Of a stretch of 64,000 bases of DNA, positions 9,693-18,049 are shown piece after piece. The notes below the pieces were generated by a model. It worked only from the letters and a program-made list of their open reading frames with translations, made no database searches and was not told the DNA's origin. The DNA comes from Chloroflexi bacterium B3_Chlor (GTDB lineage Bacteria; Chloroflexota; Anaerolineae; UBA7937; B3-Chlor), in the NCBI GenBank assembly GCA_005223035.1, contig NJBK01000008.1:21904-85903 (forward strand), read 5' to 3'. Position 1 is the stretch's first letter. Every line of letters starts with the position of its first letter. Made by a program: the position numbers and the translations under genes.

Positions 9693-10859
9693 CTAGGGCT
9701 CTATTCGTACGCCTAGTTTCCGGAAGGCCTCCATCGCGATGACAACGCGCTGTATCTCACTGGCACCTTCAAAGATCTCGGTGATGCGTGCGTCACGATA
9801 CATCTGCTCCACCGGGTAGTCTCTCATATATCCCATGGCACCGTGAATCTGGACGGCTTTGTCCACCGCTCTGGCCAGCACCTCCGAGCCGAAGAGCTTG
9901 CAGATCCCGCCCAGCTGCCTGTAGGGCCGTCCCGAATCAGCCAGCCATGCGACTCGATAGACCAATGACCGCAGGGCTTCGATCTCGGTGATTATGTCGG
10001 CGATCATGAACTGGATGGCCTGCTTCTTGGCGATGGGTACCCCGAACTGCTCACGGTATTTGGCGTACTCCAGACAGGTCTTCAATACCCGCTCAGCGCC
10101 TCCCAGGCATCCTGCACCCAGTCCATGACGTCCATGATCCAGGGTACGCATCGCGGTCAGAAAGCCCATGCCCACCTGTCCGATCACATTCTCACCCGGC
10201 ACACGGCACCCCTCGAAAACCAGCTCTGCAGTGGAGGACCCGACGATCCCCATTTTCTCATCAATCGTACCAAGCGAGAAGCCAGGAAAACCCTTCTCCA
10301 CAACAAAGGCGGTATGCCCTCCTCGATAGCCCATCGTCTTATCCGTCACGGCAAAAACGCTGAAAATCTCCGCATCCGCTCCGTTGGTGATCCAGATTTT
10401 CGTTCCGTCGAGAATGTAGCTATCTCCCTCCCGCACCGCCGCTAGTCGGATGGAAGCCGCATCGGAGCCAGCGTTGGGCTCGGTGAGGGCAAAGGCAGCT
10501 ATCTTCTCACCCCTGCACAGGGGCGGCAGGTACTTCTGCTTCAGTCTCTCGCTGCCATCAAGGTAAATGGCGGTAGCGCCGATACTCGTGTGGGCACCAA
10601 TCAGGCATGCTACCGACGGATTGCCCTTCATCAACTCCTGCATGAGGATACAATACCCCGTCTCCCCAGCTCCGGCGCCGCCATATTTGGTGGGGAAGGG
10701 CACGCCAAAGAACCCCAATTCCGCCATCTGCTGCAGCAGATCGTCAGGAATGGTGTGCGTCTCTTCTATCTCTGGAGTCCTGGGAGCTATCTCCTGCTCA
10801 GCGAACTCCCGCACCGTACGACCCAGCAACTCATGCTTCTTCTCAAAAGTGAAATCCAT
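9693..10859 (-). CDS. Acyl-CoA dehydrogenase
   Basis: ALTEPNAGSD, LDGTKIWITNG, MGYMRDYPVEQMYRDARITEIFEGASEIQRVVIA. Confidence 0.93.
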   Translation of the reverse strand: MDFTFEKKHELLGRTVREFAEQEIAPRTPEIEETHTIPDDLLQQMAELGFFGVPFPTKYGGAGAGETGYCILMQELMKGNPSVACLIGAHTSIGATAIYLDGSERLKQKYLPPLCRGEKIAAFALTEPNAGSDAASIRLAAVREGDSYILDGTKIWITNGADAEIFSVFAVTDKTMGYRGGHTAFVVEKGFPGFSLGTIDEKMGIVGSSTAELVFEGCRVPGENVIGQVGMGFLTAMRTLDHGRHGLGAGCLGGAERVLKTCLEYAKYREQFGVPIAKKQAIQFMIADIITEIEALRSLVYRVAWLADSGRPYRQLGGICKLFGSEVLARAVDKAVQIHGAMGYMRDYPVEQMYRDARITEIFEGASEIQRVVIAMEAFRKLGVRIEP

Positions 10860-10902
10860 GTTTCACCTCCGCGCCTACCTAGAAGGCGGCACACGGCATT
10901 TC

Positions 10903-11307
10903 CTAGCTAACCGCAAAAGTCGCGATGCGCTCAAGGTGACCATCCAAGTACACCTCGACGCGGTATCCTCCCCTGGGCCAATCATCCGGGCTGGTCAACT
11001 CGAAACCCACACACCCGAAACCGCCCTCCTGAACCTGGTAGCTGATCTCCTCAATGAATTGCTCGCCGAAGTACCAGCGGCTGCTCACCGTCGATCCGGT
11101 GCGCAGATTGGACACCTCTGCCGAGCAGTAGAGAGGACTATCGGGGTCAAAGGTTGTGACCTCGTCGATGGGGCAGTAGTCAGCGTCTAGAGCCGTGGTG
11201 AGTACAATGTCATCTATTGAGGAACCGCCGCCGACAACATCGCACGCCGAAACCAAGAACGCGAGGGCCGCCAGGGTGAGGAGCAGCCAACTCGTCCTCA
11301 AGCTCAC
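10903..11307 (-). CDS. Putative lipoprotein, function unknown
   Basis: Signal peptide with lipobox LVSAC; 134 aa. Confidence 0.55.
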   Translation of the reverse strand: MSLRTSWLLLTLAALAFLVSACDVVGGGSSIDDIVLTTALDADYCPIDEVTTFDPDSPLYCSAEVSNLRTGSTVSSRWYFGEQFIEEISYQVQEGGFGCVGFELTSPDDWPRGGYRVEVYLDGHLERIATFAVS

Positions 11308-11416
11308 CCTCCATTTCCGTCATACTCATGCTCCCGAAAGTACGATAAGGATACCATCAATCCAGAACACTGTCAAGGCTATCAAGAAGGAGTTTGCACG
11401 TGACCTACCGGGGTGT

Positions 11417-11422
11417 TATAAT
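11417..11422 (+). promoter_or_regulatory. Candidate sigma70 -10 (TATAAT) with TTTGCA at 11393-11398, 18-bp spacer
   Basis: Hexamers read directly; upstream of the methyltransferase gene. Confidence 0.5.
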
Positions 11423-11503
11423 GGATTCACATCTAGGGGGGGAAACTCAGTCGCCGAGGCGATGCTCTCGGTACGCACAGCCCCTTGCCCGGCCGGATGG
11501 CGG

Positions 11504-12370
11504 ATGTCTACGGATCTGAGACAGGGCCACAGAGTGAGCGAACCTACTTGGAAGCGGTACCTGGCCGACTACAACGAGGGTCTGGGACTGGTCTATGAGC
11601 GGTTAGTCCTCAATGACTATCTAGATCGCCTGCTGAAGAACTACCATGTCCAAACGGTGCTGGAGGCGCCGCTGTTCGGTATGGCGGGAGTCTCCGGTAT
11701 CAACAGCGTGCACCTGGCAAAGCAGGGTTGCGACGTCACCCTGGTGGACGTGAATGCGGAAAGGCTGGATGGCATCCAGCGGATCTGGGGAGAGCTCGGC
11801 CTCCGCTGTCGCTTCGTCCTCCGGGAGGACCTGACCCATCTGCCCTTTGATGATGATTCCTTCGATCTCGCCTGGGAATGGGCTGGTCTCTGGTACCTCC
11901 CCGACGCTGCCGCGCTGTTAGGGGAACTGGGGCGGGTTTCCAGACACTTGGTCTTCGTAGCAATGCCCAACAGGCTGCAAGTAGGATACTGGTTGCGCAA
12001 AGTCCTCGTGGACAAGGAATTCTTTAGGACCGTTGATGAGCGATGGGTCAACATGAGGCTCATCAAGAGTGTCCTCGAAAACCGGAACCTCAGAATCGTC
12101 GAAGACGGAGTGCTGGACATCCCGCCCTGGCCAGACACCGTCATGCCGGCCGCCGAACTGTTGCGACGACTGGGCATCAGGTCCAAGAGACTGGAGAGAC
12201 AATTCAGCGGCGATGACTGGCAGTGGAGCACGATGGACTACTATCTGGGCAAGAGGCCAGAGCTCAAAGACATCATCGACGGCTATTCCTTCCTCGAGCG
12301 CATCCCGTTGCCTTGGCGTTTGAAGGTCATCTGGGCCCATCACCGCTATGTGCTGGGGAGCAAGAGGTGA
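11504..12370 (+). CDS. Class I SAM-dependent methyltransferase
   Basis: VLEAPLFGMAGVSGINSVHLAKQGCDVTLVDVN..DDDSFDLAWEWAGLWYL; start chosen at MSTDLRQ, upstream in-frame starts exist. Confidence 0.75.
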   Translation: MSTDLRQGHRVSEPTWKRYLADYNEGLGLVYERLVLNDYLDRLLKNYHVQTVLEAPLFGMAGVSGINSVHLAKQGCDVTLVDVNAERLDGIQRIWGELGLRCRFVLREDLTHLPFDDDSFDLAWEWAGLWYLPDAAALLGELGRVSRHLVFVAMPNRLQVGYWLRKVLVDKEFFRTVDERWVNMRLIKSVLENRNLRIVEDGVLDIPPWPDTVMPAAELLRRLGIRSKRLERQFSGDDWQWSTMDYYLGKRPELKDIIDGYSFLERIPLPWRLKVIWAHHRYVLGSKR

Positions 12371-12377
12371 GCCACGC

Positions 12378-13328
12378 ATGAAGATCATGGTCACCGGAGG
12401 GGCCGGCTTCATTGGCAGCCATACTGTTGATGCACTGTTGGAGCGAGGAGACGAGGTCATCTGTGTAGACGACTTCAACGACTACTACAGCCCCCAGCGC
12501 AAACGAGACAATTTGGCCACCGCCCACACCTCGCCGTCCTTCAGGCTTCACGAGAGCGACATCCGCAACTTCCAAGGGATGGAGCGCATCTTCTCGAGTG
12601 AAAAGCCGCAGAAGGTGATCCACCTCGCGGCGATGGCCGGGGTCCGCAACTCCGTCGAGTTTCCTGTCCTGTACGAGGAGGTCAATGTCAAAGGGACGCT
12701 GAACCTGCTGGAATTGGCCTCTCGGCATGGAGTTCGCAGCTTCATCCTCGCTTCCACGTCCTCCGTTTATGGGGCCAGCAAAGATGTACCCTTCAAGGAG
12801 GACAACGCCGCCATTCGACCCTTGGCACCTTACCCTGCCACCAAGAGGGCCTGTGAATTGATGGCCCACGTGTACCACCATCTTCATGGTCTGCACTGCA
12901 CCCTCCTCCGTTTTTTCAGCGTCTACGGCCCGAGAGGAAGGCCGGACATGACCCCCTATCTGTTCACTGAGGCCATCTCACAGGATAGGGAGATAACCCT
13001 GTACGACGAAGGACGGCCCCAGCGCGACTGGACCTACATCGAAGATATCGTCCGGGGCGTGTTGGCCGCTGTAGATGCTGACCAGGAGTATGAGATCATC
13101 AATTTGGGCAACTCCAAGCCGGTGGTCATGCGAGACTTCGTCAGTATCATCGAGGAGTTGCTGGGCCGAAGAGCGAAGATCATCTCCCCTCCCCTTCCCC
13201 CGAGCGAGCCTCCCCTGACCTATGCTGACATCTCCAAAGCACGACATCTGCTGGGCTACAACCCCACGACCGGCGTGGAGGCGGGCATGCGTTCCTTCAT
13301 CGAGTGGTACCAGCGGGAGGTCGCCTGA
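12378..13328 (+). CDS. NAD-dependent epimerase/dehydratase (UDP-glucuronate epimerase-like)
   Basis: VTGGAGFIGSH, SSVYG, YPATKRACE motifs. Confidence 0.9.
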   Translation: MKIMVTGGAGFIGSHTVDALLERGDEVICVDDFNDYYSPQRKRDNLATAHTSPSFRLHESDIRNFQGMERIFSSEKPQKVIHLAAMAGVRNSVEFPVLYEEVNVKGTLNLLELASRHGVRSFILASTSSVYGASKDVPFKEDNAAIRPLAPYPATKRACELMAHVYHHLHGLHCTLLRFFSVYGPRGRPDMTPYLFTEAISQDREITLYDEGRPQRDWTYIEDIVRGVLAAVDADQEYEIINLGNSKPVVMRDFVSIIEELLGRRAKIISPPLPPSEPPLTYADISKARHLLGYNPTTGVEAGMRSFIEWYQREVA

Positions 13329-13329
13329 G

Positions 13330-14403
13330 ATGCTGGAACTCCTGCCCCAGCTGCCCCAGTACATGGCCTTTCGCCGCCTGGGAAAGCCACGGCGCTATCC
13401 CTTCAATCTCGTCGTCAGCGTCACCTACCGCTGCAACTCCCGGTGCAAGACCTGCAACGTATGGCGGAGGTCTGCCGACGAGCTGAGCACCGATGAATGG
13501 CGCGCGGTATTCTCCAAGATGGGAAAGACACCCTACTACCTCACATTCAGCGGAGGAGAGCCCTTCCTCCGCGACGACATCGTCGAAGTCGTGCGCGCCG
13601 CGTGTGACTTGTGTCGACCGGCAATTATCACCATCCCGACCAACGCCCTGTTGACTCGCGTTGTCCCCAAGAAGGTGGAGGCGATCCTCCAGGCCGCACA
13701 AGAGACTCCAGTGGGCGTCAATGTGTCGCTGGACGGCGTCGGCCAGGAGCATGACGTGATCAGGGGGGTGGAAGGCAGCTATCAAAAGGCCCTGGAAACC
13801 TACCAAGCTCTGCGAGCTCTTGACTATCCCAATCTGACGCTGAGCATCCACACTGTAGTGTCACGCTTTAACGTCCAACGCATTCCCGAGATCTATGAGG
13901 AGCTATGGAAACTGGAGGCCGACTCCTATATCAGTGAGATAGCTGAAGAGCGAGTCGAGCTGCAAACCACGGGCATGGACATCAGCCCCTCCCCAGCGGA
14001 ATACGCCAAGATCGTGGATTTCCTGACCGCCCATATCAAGAACGGCAGTTTCTCGGGGTTGGCCAGGATAACCCAGGCCTTCAGGATGCACTACTACGAC
14101 CTGGCCAAGAGAATACTCTTCGAGGAGCGGCAAGTCATCCCCTGCTACGCCGGCTTCTCCTCGGCCCACATTGCCCCTGATGGAGACGTCTGGGCCTGTT
14201 GCACTCGCGCCGAACCTCTCGGGAACCTCAGGCAGACGGACTACGATCTGGCACCCATCTGGTTCGGCGAGCGGGCCGCGGCCGTGCGGCGCAGCATCGC
14301 TGCGGGCGAATGCTATTGTCCGATGGCCAACGTCGCCTATTCCAACATGCTTCTTCACCCGCCAACCCTGTTACGGGTGACCCGAAGGGTTCTGCTGCCT
14401 TGA
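13330..14403 (+). CDS. Radical SAM protein with SPASM-like C-terminus
   Basis: SVTYRCNSRCKTCNVW (CxxxCxxC), TFSGGEPFLRDD; C-terminal CYAGFSSAHIAPDGDVWACC. Confidence 0.88.
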   Translation: MLELLPQLPQYMAFRRLGKPRRYPFNLVVSVTYRCNSRCKTCNVWRRSADELSTDEWRAVFSKMGKTPYYLTFSGGEPFLRDDIVEVVRAACDLCRPAIITIPTNALLTRVVPKKVEAILQAAQETPVGVNVSLDGVGQEHDVIRGVEGSYQKALETYQALRALDYPNLTLSIHTVVSRFNVQRIPEIYEELWKLEADSYISEIAEERVELQTTGMDISPSPAEYAKIVDFLTAHIKNGSFSGLARITQAFRMHYYDLAKRILFEERQVIPCYAGFSSAHIAPDGDVWACCTRAEPLGNLRQTDYDLAPIWFGERAAAVRRSIAAGECYCPMANVAYSNMLLHPPTLLRVTRRVLLP

Positions 14404-14432
14404 ACACCCAGGGAACGGCCGCTGAGGTGACA

Positions 14433-16070
14433 ATGCTTCAAAGAGGACGACAACTCTGCCGTGACCACCGCCAGTTCGTCCTCCTTTCCGTGCTCTTCGT
14501 GGCCTTTCGCCTCATGACTTTGCTTCTATACCGCCCTGGTGGCTTCATCGCCGACTACTCTGACTACAACACCAGCTATCTCCCCTTCGCCCAGTGGTCA
14601 GACAGAGGCCTCTACCCATTTGTGCACTACTGGCTGGAGTGGCCACCCCTCTTCTCGTGGCTCGTAGTCATCGTGTACCGCTTGAGCCTCCAGTTCCCAC
14701 CGTGGACGGATCCACGGCTGTGGTACAACACCCTCTTGGGCCTGTCCCTGTTGCCCTTCGAGATAGGTAACCTCGTCGTCATCTACCTCATAGGTCTCCG
14801 GCTGCATGACCAAGCCAAGGCCTTCATGTGCGCTGTGATCTACGCCTGCCTCTTCGCGCCCCTTTACGTCTGGAGCGGCTGGAACGACTCCATGCCCCTC
14901 TTCTTCCTCCTCCTGGGTCTCTACCTGCTGCTCAGAAACAAGGGGATAGCTGCGGGCGTAATGACAGGCTTGGGCTTCTGGGTCAAGGTGATGCCCATCC
15001 TACTGGTGCCCGTGGGGCTCAGGGTTCTGGCTGGGCTTCGACGAAAGGTTGCCTTCTTCGTTGCGACCTGCGCGACCCTTACCCTGATAGCGCTGCCCTT
15101 TCTGGTCATCAACGGCGGTTTCCTATGGGCGTTCTTCGCCAACATGCTGGGTCGCTCTTCGTGGGAAACGGTATGGGCTCTACTCGACGGCTACTATTCG
15201 TACGGTATTGTGAGCGCCGATCGCATGACCGTCCCCACCGACTTCAGTACTCACCCTTCATCCGTTCCCTGGCTGGCTATCACCGTCGTCTTCGCCCTGA
15301 TTCTGCTGTGGCTGTACACTCGTCGCCTCGATTACGGAGACGATCTGGGGGCCGTGGCCTTGACAGGCCTCACGGTGAGCCTCTTCACTCTGTACAGCAA
15401 AGGGTACAGCCCCCAGTTCATCATGCAACTGATCCCCTTTGCAGTGCTTCTGCTGCCCAACTTGAGGGGTGTGGCCTACATCATCCTTCTGGACATCATC
15501 AACTTCCTGGAAGCCACAGTCTACTTCATCATGCTGCCACAGGAGCAGTGGCTGTTCGTAGCTGCCGTCCTGTCTCGGACCTTGCTCATCATGGCCTTGA
15601 GCGCTGAATATGGCCTTATCCTCTTCCAGGCAAGATCGCCTCGAATAGCCAGGATACGTCGCCGGGCCTTCGTCGGACTGCTTATCTTCCTGGCGGTCGC
15701 GGGCTGCCTCCTTACCTATCCTCTAGGAAGAGCCTATCGTTCCAGCCGCTATGCTAGAGACGAATACCGGCCCGTCATGGAGCTGCTGCAGACACAGTCC
15801 AGGCCGGGCCAGGCAGGCCTCATCCTTACCGATCAGGCCCTCTACCAACGCTTCTATCCATTCCTGACGGGACATATAGCACTGTACCTTTCCCCAGATG
15901 GAGAGAGGCTATCTGCCATGACGATGGCCCACAACGAGCTATGGCTGTTCGAGGAAGACGCTCAAACGGCCGAGCTTCATGCCTGGTTGGACGAGCACAC
16001 GGAAAGGATAGAAGTGTACGAATTCGACTTCGGAGACTTGTACAGGTATCATGTCCGTGAAGAGCAATGA
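14433..16070 (+). CDS. Multi-pass membrane glycosyltransferase-like protein (GT-C type)
   Basis: Many TM segments; DYNTSYLPFAQWSDRGLYPF..WPPLFSW motif of polyprenol-P-sugar GTs. Confidence 0.65.
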   Translation: MLQRGRQLCRDHRQFVLLSVLFVAFRLMTLLLYRPGGFIADYSDYNTSYLPFAQWSDRGLYPFVHYWLEWPPLFSWLVVIVYRLSLQFPPWTDPRLWYNTLLGLSLLPFEIGNLVVIYLIGLRLHDQAKAFMCAVIYACLFAPLYVWSGWNDSMPLFFLLLGLYLLLRNKGIAAGVMTGLGFWVKVMPILLVPVGLRVLAGLRRKVAFFVATCATLTLIALPFLVINGGFLWAFFANMLGRSSWETVWALLDGYYSYGIVSADRMTVPTDFSTHPSSVPWLAITVVFALILLWLYTRRLDYGDDLGAVALTGLTVSLFTLYSKGYSPQFIMQLIPFAVLLLPNLRGVAYIILLDIINFLEATVYFIMLPQEQWLFVAAVLSRTLLIMALSAEYGLILFQARSPRIARIRRRAFVGLLIFLAVAGCLLTYPLGRAYRSSRYARDEYRPVMELLQTQSRPGQAGLILTDQALYQRFYPFLTGHIALYLSPDGERLSAMTMAHNELWLFEEDAQTAELHAWLDEHTERIEVYEFDFGDLYRYHVREEQ

Positions 16071-17928
16071 CAGGGCCCTCGCCCTGGCCCTCCTCTTCTT
16101 CCTCCTGTCCGTTTACCTGCTCACTTACAGTGGCGCACTGCATTCCAGCGATGGGCAGGCCATGTTTTCGGTGGCGGAGAGCGTGGTGCGGCGTGCAGAC
16201 TACGATATCAACCAGATACGCTGGATGGGACTGCAACAGGGAGACTTCGGCCTTGACGGAGACCTCTATTGCCACAAGGGCCTCCCTACGTCGCTGCTGA
16301 CGATACCTCTGATATGGGTAGGCATAGTGGTGCCGTTCTGGGGAGTGGTGCAAACGGGCATGCTCTTCAATGTCATCGTCACCGCCGTGACCGGCGTCCT
16401 GGTCTTCTTGTATGTGCGACGCCTGGGATACTCGCCTCGTACGGCCCTGATAAGCGGCCTGGTCTTCGGCCTGGGAACCATGGCCTGGCCCTACGCCAAG
16501 TATTTCTTCAGCGAGCCTCTGACCGGGCTCAGCCTGGTGGCCTGTGCCTATTTCCTGCTCCACCTGGCTTCAGGGGAGGGGATACGTTCGGGTCTCAAGC
16601 CGGCCCTGCTTTCAGGATTCTTCTTGGGCCTGGCGGTAGCCGCCCGCTTCGCCAACGCGGTCATGGTTCCTCTCTTCGGGGGCGCCCTGGTGGCATATCT
16701 GCTCCGTGCAGAGGGCATGACGGAATGGTCAAAGATGCGCGCCAACTCCTTGCGGCTGCTTTCGCGCAGGTGGCCCGAGTTGGGTGCCTTCGTGCTCCCG
16801 CTGGTCCTGTGGGTTCTCGTCATCGCCGCCTACAACCACCTCCGCTTTGGAAGCCCCTTCACTACTGGGTATCTGTCACTGGAGGAATCCTTCTCCACGC
16901 CTTGGACAACAGGCATCCTTGGCCTGCTCATAAGCCCCGGGCGCAGCATCTTCATCTACTGTCCTGTTTTGCTGGCCTTGATACCGGCCTGGCCCCCTTT
17001 CTTCCGACGTCATCGCCTGGAGGCCATATTCCTTGCCCTGATCAGCCTCTCCTATCTGTTGGTCTACGGCAAATGGTTCATGTGGCACGGAGGCTTCGCC
17101 TGGGGCCCGCGCTTTCTGGTACCGACTCTCCCCCTGCTGATCATCATGCTGGCACCACTGGTCGAGCGACTGAAGGGCAAATCGTGGAAAGCCTTCTGGG
17201 CGCTATGTGGCCTCAGCGTGGCGGTTCAAGTACTTGGGTTGAGCGTCCACTTCATCCGTCATCAGGAGGCGCTGTTGGAGACTGGTCTGCCTCTCTTCGA
17301 TCCGATCACTTTTTTCGACCCCCGCTACTCCCAGCTGGGGGGGACGCTGCTGACCTTCTTGCGGCCTGAGAACCTGGACTTCGCCTGGATCCAGGGTTCA
17401 CCCAGCCTCCGGGTAGACTGGCTCGGCCTGGCCACTAGCGTGGTCCTCGTGATCCTGAGCGGAACTGGAATGGTCGTCTCGCTCCGCCAGCCTAGAACCT
17501 CCCGACCGCGGCGGCTGTACGTCTTCGTCCTCCTGCCGTTGCTGCTCGCCGGCGGCACAGCGGTCTCTCTGGCCAGGTACAAGGATGACGGCCATGGAGA
17601 TTATGTCCGCATGTTGCAGTTCCTGGAGGCCAACTCCCAGCAGGGCGATGCCATCATCCAGAACTCTCCTCCAGAGACGGCCGTCCTGCAAAACCACTAC
17701 AAGGGGCATCTGCCGTCATACGGCCTCTTCGAGGGAGAACAGCCTCTGTCAGACGACACACAGGATTTGCTGGACAGGCTGGCGAAGGCTCACCCTCGCT
17801 TCTGGGTCATTCCCGACAGCCTGCCCCCTCACCTTAGCTCCCTGGATCGCTGGTTCACCGAGCGAGGTTACTCAGCGATGCAACACAGTTATGGCACTGA
17901 GCGGCTGACCCTTTACACCAGATCTTGA
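16051..17928 (+). CDS. Multi-pass membrane protein, GT39/PMT-like
   Basis: TM-rich 625 aa, overlaps previous gene by 20 bp. Confidence 0.6.
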   Translation: MSVKSNDRALALALLFFLLSVYLLTYSGALHSSDGQAMFSVAESVVRRADYDINQIRWMGLQQGDFGLDGDLYCHKGLPTSLLTIPLIWVGIVVPFWGVVQTGMLFNVIVTAVTGVLVFLYVRRLGYSPRTALISGLVFGLGTMAWPYAKYFFSEPLTGLSLVACAYFLLHLASGEGIRSGLKPALLSGFFLGLAVAARFANAVMVPLFGGALVAYLLRAEGMTEWSKMRANSLRLLSRRWPELGAFVLPLVLWVLVIAAYNHLRFGSPFTTGYLSLEESFSTPWTTGILGLLISPGRSIFIYCPVLLALIPAWPPFFRRHRLEAIFLALISLSYLLVYGKWFMWHGGFAWGPRFLVPTLPLLIIMLAPLVERLKGKSWKAFWALCGLSVAVQVLGLSVHFIRHQEALLETGLPLFDPITFFDPRYSQLGGTLLTFLRPENLDFAWIQGSPSLRVDWLGLATSVVLVILSGTGMVVSLRQPRTSRPRRLYVFVLLPLLLAGGTAVSLARYKDDGHGDYVRMLQFLEANSQQGDAIIQNSPPETAVLQNHYKGHLPSYGLFEGEQPLSDDTQDLLDRLAKAHPRFWVIPDSLPPHLSSLDRWFTERGYSAMQHSYGTERLTLYTRS

Positions 17929-18049
17929 TGGGAACAAAGGCCCCAGTTCGCACCTCGGCCCGAGCCCAGACGATCCTCTGTGGGGTTGCTATAGCCCCCC
18001 CGGCTATGATAAGATTAGCCGCAAGAAATCACCTGCCAGGAGGCCACCT

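Noticed and set aside
16269-17369. 366-aa ORF inside the GT39-like gene
   Set aside because: Out-of-frame overlap with a strongly hydrophobic, clearly coding membrane protein.
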